Source of the DNA: Crotophaga sulcirostris | Taxonomy: Eukaryota; Chordata; Aves; Cuculiformes; Crotophagidae | Assembly: GCA_013397455.1 (NCBI GenBank) | Contig: VYZB01000076.1 | Span: forward strand, 2,625,468 to 2,689,467 | Length of the DNA stretch: 64,000 nt | Reading direction: 5' to 3' | In this document: one piece after another, positions 61,118 to 64,000 of the stretch | Layout: every line of letters begins with the position of its first letter | Numbering within the stretch: the stretch's first letter is position 1 | Position numbers and translations under genes: made by a program | The notes under the pieces: model-generated | Databases searched by the model: none | What the model saw: only the letters and a program-made list of their open reading frames with translations | What the model was told of the DNA's origin: nothing

Positions 61118-61166
61118 CTACCACATGAAGAAAGGTTCATGACAAAGAAAAAATGTCATGTGGTAG
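61118..61166. repeat. Perfect 11-bp inverted repeat
   Basis: CTACCACATGA (61118-61128) pairs without mismatch with TCATGTGGTAG (61156-61166), with 27 nt between. The loop also holds CATGAC that could pair with GTCATG as an alternative. The arms contain an E-box-like CACATG. They are too short for a microRNA precursor. An arm pair of this length is expected about once per window by chance. Confidence 0.8.
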
Positions 61167-63860
61167 ACCTAAATTTTCTCACCTGAACACTGTTCTTGAG
61201 GCCAATTTGAATTTGCCTGTTAGCCTTCTACTGGCCTTCAAAGATTTTTTTCTTGACTTAGAGATCTGTTATTGTCAGTTTGTAGGACTGTGAGAATGGA
61301 TGTACAAGAAACCAAGAACTCAGAATCTGTAATAACATGCAAAATACACAACTGAACTTCCAAATTCTAGTGGAGGTTGATCATCCAGAAACATAATCTT
61401 GGCACGTAACTGTATTGTTGCAGTTACAGTTTTGCATCTGAATCCAAACATGTGTTTATGAAGTGTGTTTTCACTTTTAATATTTTCTGAGGGCTGTGAT
61501 TTAAGGGTATTGCTGCTTCACTGTTTAATCTTGTCGGTTGTTTTCTTGGTGGACGGATAGTTTCTTGTCATGTATTTAATTGTCATTTAATTCTTATGTT
61601 CTTTTCCACCTGCTTTATGATGTCCCCTTTTGTTGATTGCTTTGCAATGACAAGCATGTAGAAGAAAATGTAAAGGTCATCAGGTAGTTGGAAGTATATT
61701 TGTGACACATTTGGTCCTTTTTATGACCACTGGACTGTTGCCATTTATTTTGAGGATGGTGCAAACAGTCTTCAGGGTAATATTCCTCTCTCATCATGGC
61801 AGCATGAGTACACCTTCAAGTCAAAAGACTGATATCTGATATGTGTTTTCTTATTGTCTCAATTAGCTACAGACAAAAAAAAGAATCCAAATGTATGCAT
61901 TTAACTGCACCGTGCGTTCTACAAATTTTGGTTGTTTTGAGCTACAGAACGAGTTTTTTGTGTTTTGTTGGGTCCCAGTAAATTCCCCTTTATTTATGCT
62001 CATGAGTTGATAGTTTTGGTGGTGGTGAGCAGCAAAACACCCAAGGGCAGCTGGGACGTGGGAGAAAAAAACATTCTTCTAGATATCCCAGGATCAGATC
62101 AGTCAAAGCCTAGAAGAGATTCACAAAAGTCCTGGTTTTCAAAGCAGACATCAGTTTTCAGAAAGAGCTTGGTATATCAATTGCTAAGCATGACGAAACA
62201 TGCCATTATGTTAGGGGAATCTAATCCTTTAAGTGCAGACTAAAAGTTGTAGCTGGCTGTATACCTTGCTATTAATTTTCTTTTAATTTTATTCTCTAAT
62301 AAATAGTAGTGGACACAATATTCAGAGGATGCAAACATCCATAGGCCCCACAAATTCAGCAGAGACACAGGATTTTTGCAAGTATAGTCTTGGAACAAAA
62401 CATGCGAAGTTTAATTCTGCATCAAATTCTAGGAGTGTGACAATAGAACTGTCTAAAAATATTTCCCTGTTATTTCTGAGTAATTTATGATTTTTTTTAA
62501 ATTGGTATGAGTGTAGTTTTTTCTACAGTTAAAGTAAACCAAGTAGGACATCACTCATTTACTACTTATGACTCTTCCTTGGACACTTAAAACTTCAGCT
62601 TTCATTCAGATGTATCCAAGTTCTCTTTTTTTTAGGTTAACCATGATAAGTTTTTCAGGCTTTCAGAGTTGTTCTTACTAGCATCCATAAATATTCTGCT
62701 CTAATATTAAAACTTATTAGTTTAAAAAATTGTTTACAACACATCTAACAAGGTATAATTCTGGGTTTTGGAATGATGACGGGCAAATGAGTAATTTAGA
62801 GCACATATATAAAAACGGTAGATGAACATGGTTTTGCTTTTCAAAGGAGTCAACTGTCCTGCTTTTTTCTGCTACACGAAGTTATCCTTCATAGATGTCT
62901 TAAGCTTGTTTTGAAGTTCCTTTTATTATTGAAACAATAAACCAGCTAATTATATTAAGAATTATTTAGGAAAAAATCTAGTTTATAACACTTTTTCATG
63001 AATATTGGAAGGGATCTTCTGTGCCCTCTTTGGAGAAGCCAAATCTTTAATCTGGAGTTTAATTATTCAAACAAACAAACAAGTTTTATTTTGAGGGAGT
63101 GAAAATGTTGCTCCATGATGCAATCATAAAAATGTACTCTCAAACAACCACCGCAGAAAAATATACTTATGCTCACAAATAGAGTCACAAGAGTTGAGTG
63201 AGCAAAGAGTGGACAGAATGTGTAATTTGATAAATCTAGCTCTGCCTCTGCCTGCCCCTTCCTTATCAGCTGCTTTCATCTTCCTTTAATCTATTTGTTA
63301 CTCTAAATTAGTCTCCTGTCATGATGGCAGCTCTTGTGTGTTCCCACGACCTTGGGAGTTATGCCAAGCATGTTCTGCTGCAATAAGAGCTTCCTGGCAG
63401 GACAGGCTAGAGGGGACAGGTCAGAGTTAGGATCTGGTCTTCTAGCTTGGCCAGCAGGCAAAGGCTGAACACTCTTCTCCTTTTGATATGAACCCAAATA
63501 GATATTACAGATAAACAATAACATGTATAAATGACCCAGGTATGGAAAACAGACTAAAAGCTAAGGACATGAAACATCTGGATCTCATTGAAGGCAGAAA
63601 TCCCAGCCAAATATGGTGGAGTAATTATCTCAAAAGCACATCCTAATCTCAGCAGAATGGAAAATAAATGTAACCTTTTAGTATGAAAATCTGCTGGTGC
63701 AGTTACTGTCTTTGAAACAAGCTGCGAGCAAACTTGTTATCAATGTGCATGCTTTCAATGAAAAAACAGTACATCAAGCCTTGAAGTACATCAGAACTTG
63801 AAGAAACCTATATCAGCTCCCAATGTTGTCATTAAAATGATCCTTACAATAAGGTATTAA

Positions 63861-64000
63861 AGCAGGAAAAGAAGAAGGAACTATATCTGTGACAGTGCTG
63901 CATACTGCGTGATCAGACCTAAAGACTCACAATTGCATTTGCAAGAGTACACCGATATTCAGAGACGGAGTTCTTTTCTACTAGATCAACCACAAACTGA
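63861..64000 (+). other. Open frame running off the window edge
   Basis: A frame stays open for 46 codons from the stop at 63858-63860 to the end of the window. It contains AAYCVIRPKDSQLHLQEYTD and QRRSSFLLDQPQ, which are compositionally protein-like, with three CpGs in the last 90 bp. No ATG is present, and the only AG upstream (gtgacag at about 63896) has a poor pyrimidine tract. It could be the start of an exon completed beyond the window, or chance. Confidence 0.15.

Larger units (their letters stand above)
58780..64000. other. Non-genic unique AT-rich DNA, 5.2 kb
   Basis: No gene or interspersed repeat was recognised. There are many T runs. One perfect 11-bp inverted repeat (61.1 kb) and an open frame running off the window edge (63861-64000) are listed separately. 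Confidence 0.55.

Noticed and set aside
1..64000. tRNA, rRNA, snRNA genes, CRISPR arrays, CpG islands, full-length retroviral elements
   Set aside because: Looked for tRNA B-box-like words, clustered direct repeats, CpG-dense GC-rich stretches and LTR/primer-binding-site signatures. None was convincing on reading by eye.

Overview
The window looks like nuclear DNA from a bird. Every recognisable interspersed repeat of any size is a CR1 non-LTR retrotransposon, seven copies covering about 5.6 kb or roughly 9% of the window. The background is AT-rich and CpG-poor, and there is no Alu, L1 or B1/B2. Two faint MIR-type SINE relics fit an old amniote background. CR1 also occurs in turtles and crocodilians, so 'bird' is an inference from repeat content and sparseness, not proof. 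There is no sign of bacterial, phage or organelle DNA.

I find no protein-coding gene that I can name. The stretches that stay open longest (about 120 to 170 codons) are within what chance gives in 64 kb read in six frames, and none carries a domain I recognise. The window is therefore best read as an intron or intergenic desert. A few short segments have good splice signals and some coding character: 5878-5961 on the plus strand, and 12124-12167, 16718-16946 and 37685-37724 on the minus strand. They are listed as weak exon candidates because pseudo-exons of this quality are common in vertebrate introns.

Layout. 1-4.5 kb: unique AT-rich DNA with a small tandem repeat. 4.5-4.9 kb: plus-strand CR1 3' end. 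4.9-17.8 kb: unique DNA with a 29-bp tandem duplication and three exon candidates. 17.8-18.7 kb: two MIR-like relics in opposite orientation. 19.7 kb: short CR1 tail. 19.8-28.8 kb: unique DNA with simple repeats. 28.8-30.1 kb: CR1 with a decayed reverse transcriptase. 30.1-45.3 kb: unique DNA holding two homeobox-site clusters, an unidentified GC-rich block near 35 kb and a CpG-retaining promoter-like segment at 42.15-42.75 kb. 45.3-47.4 kb: two CR1 copies with their 3' ends facing each other, one joining endonuclease sequence directly to the 3' tail. 52.9-53.9 kb: an old CR1 that lacks its 3' end. 57.7-58.8 kb: a CR1 of the same type as the 29-kb copy. 58.8-64 kb: unique AT-rich DNA.

No gene system can be reconstructed. 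The most informative content is the CR1 fossil record: two lineages, and internal, 3' and reciprocal deletions. Second is the segment at 42.2 kb, where a TATA-like box, a Myb-type palindrome and an inverted pair of RFX-like half-sites lie together in a patch that has kept its CpGs.
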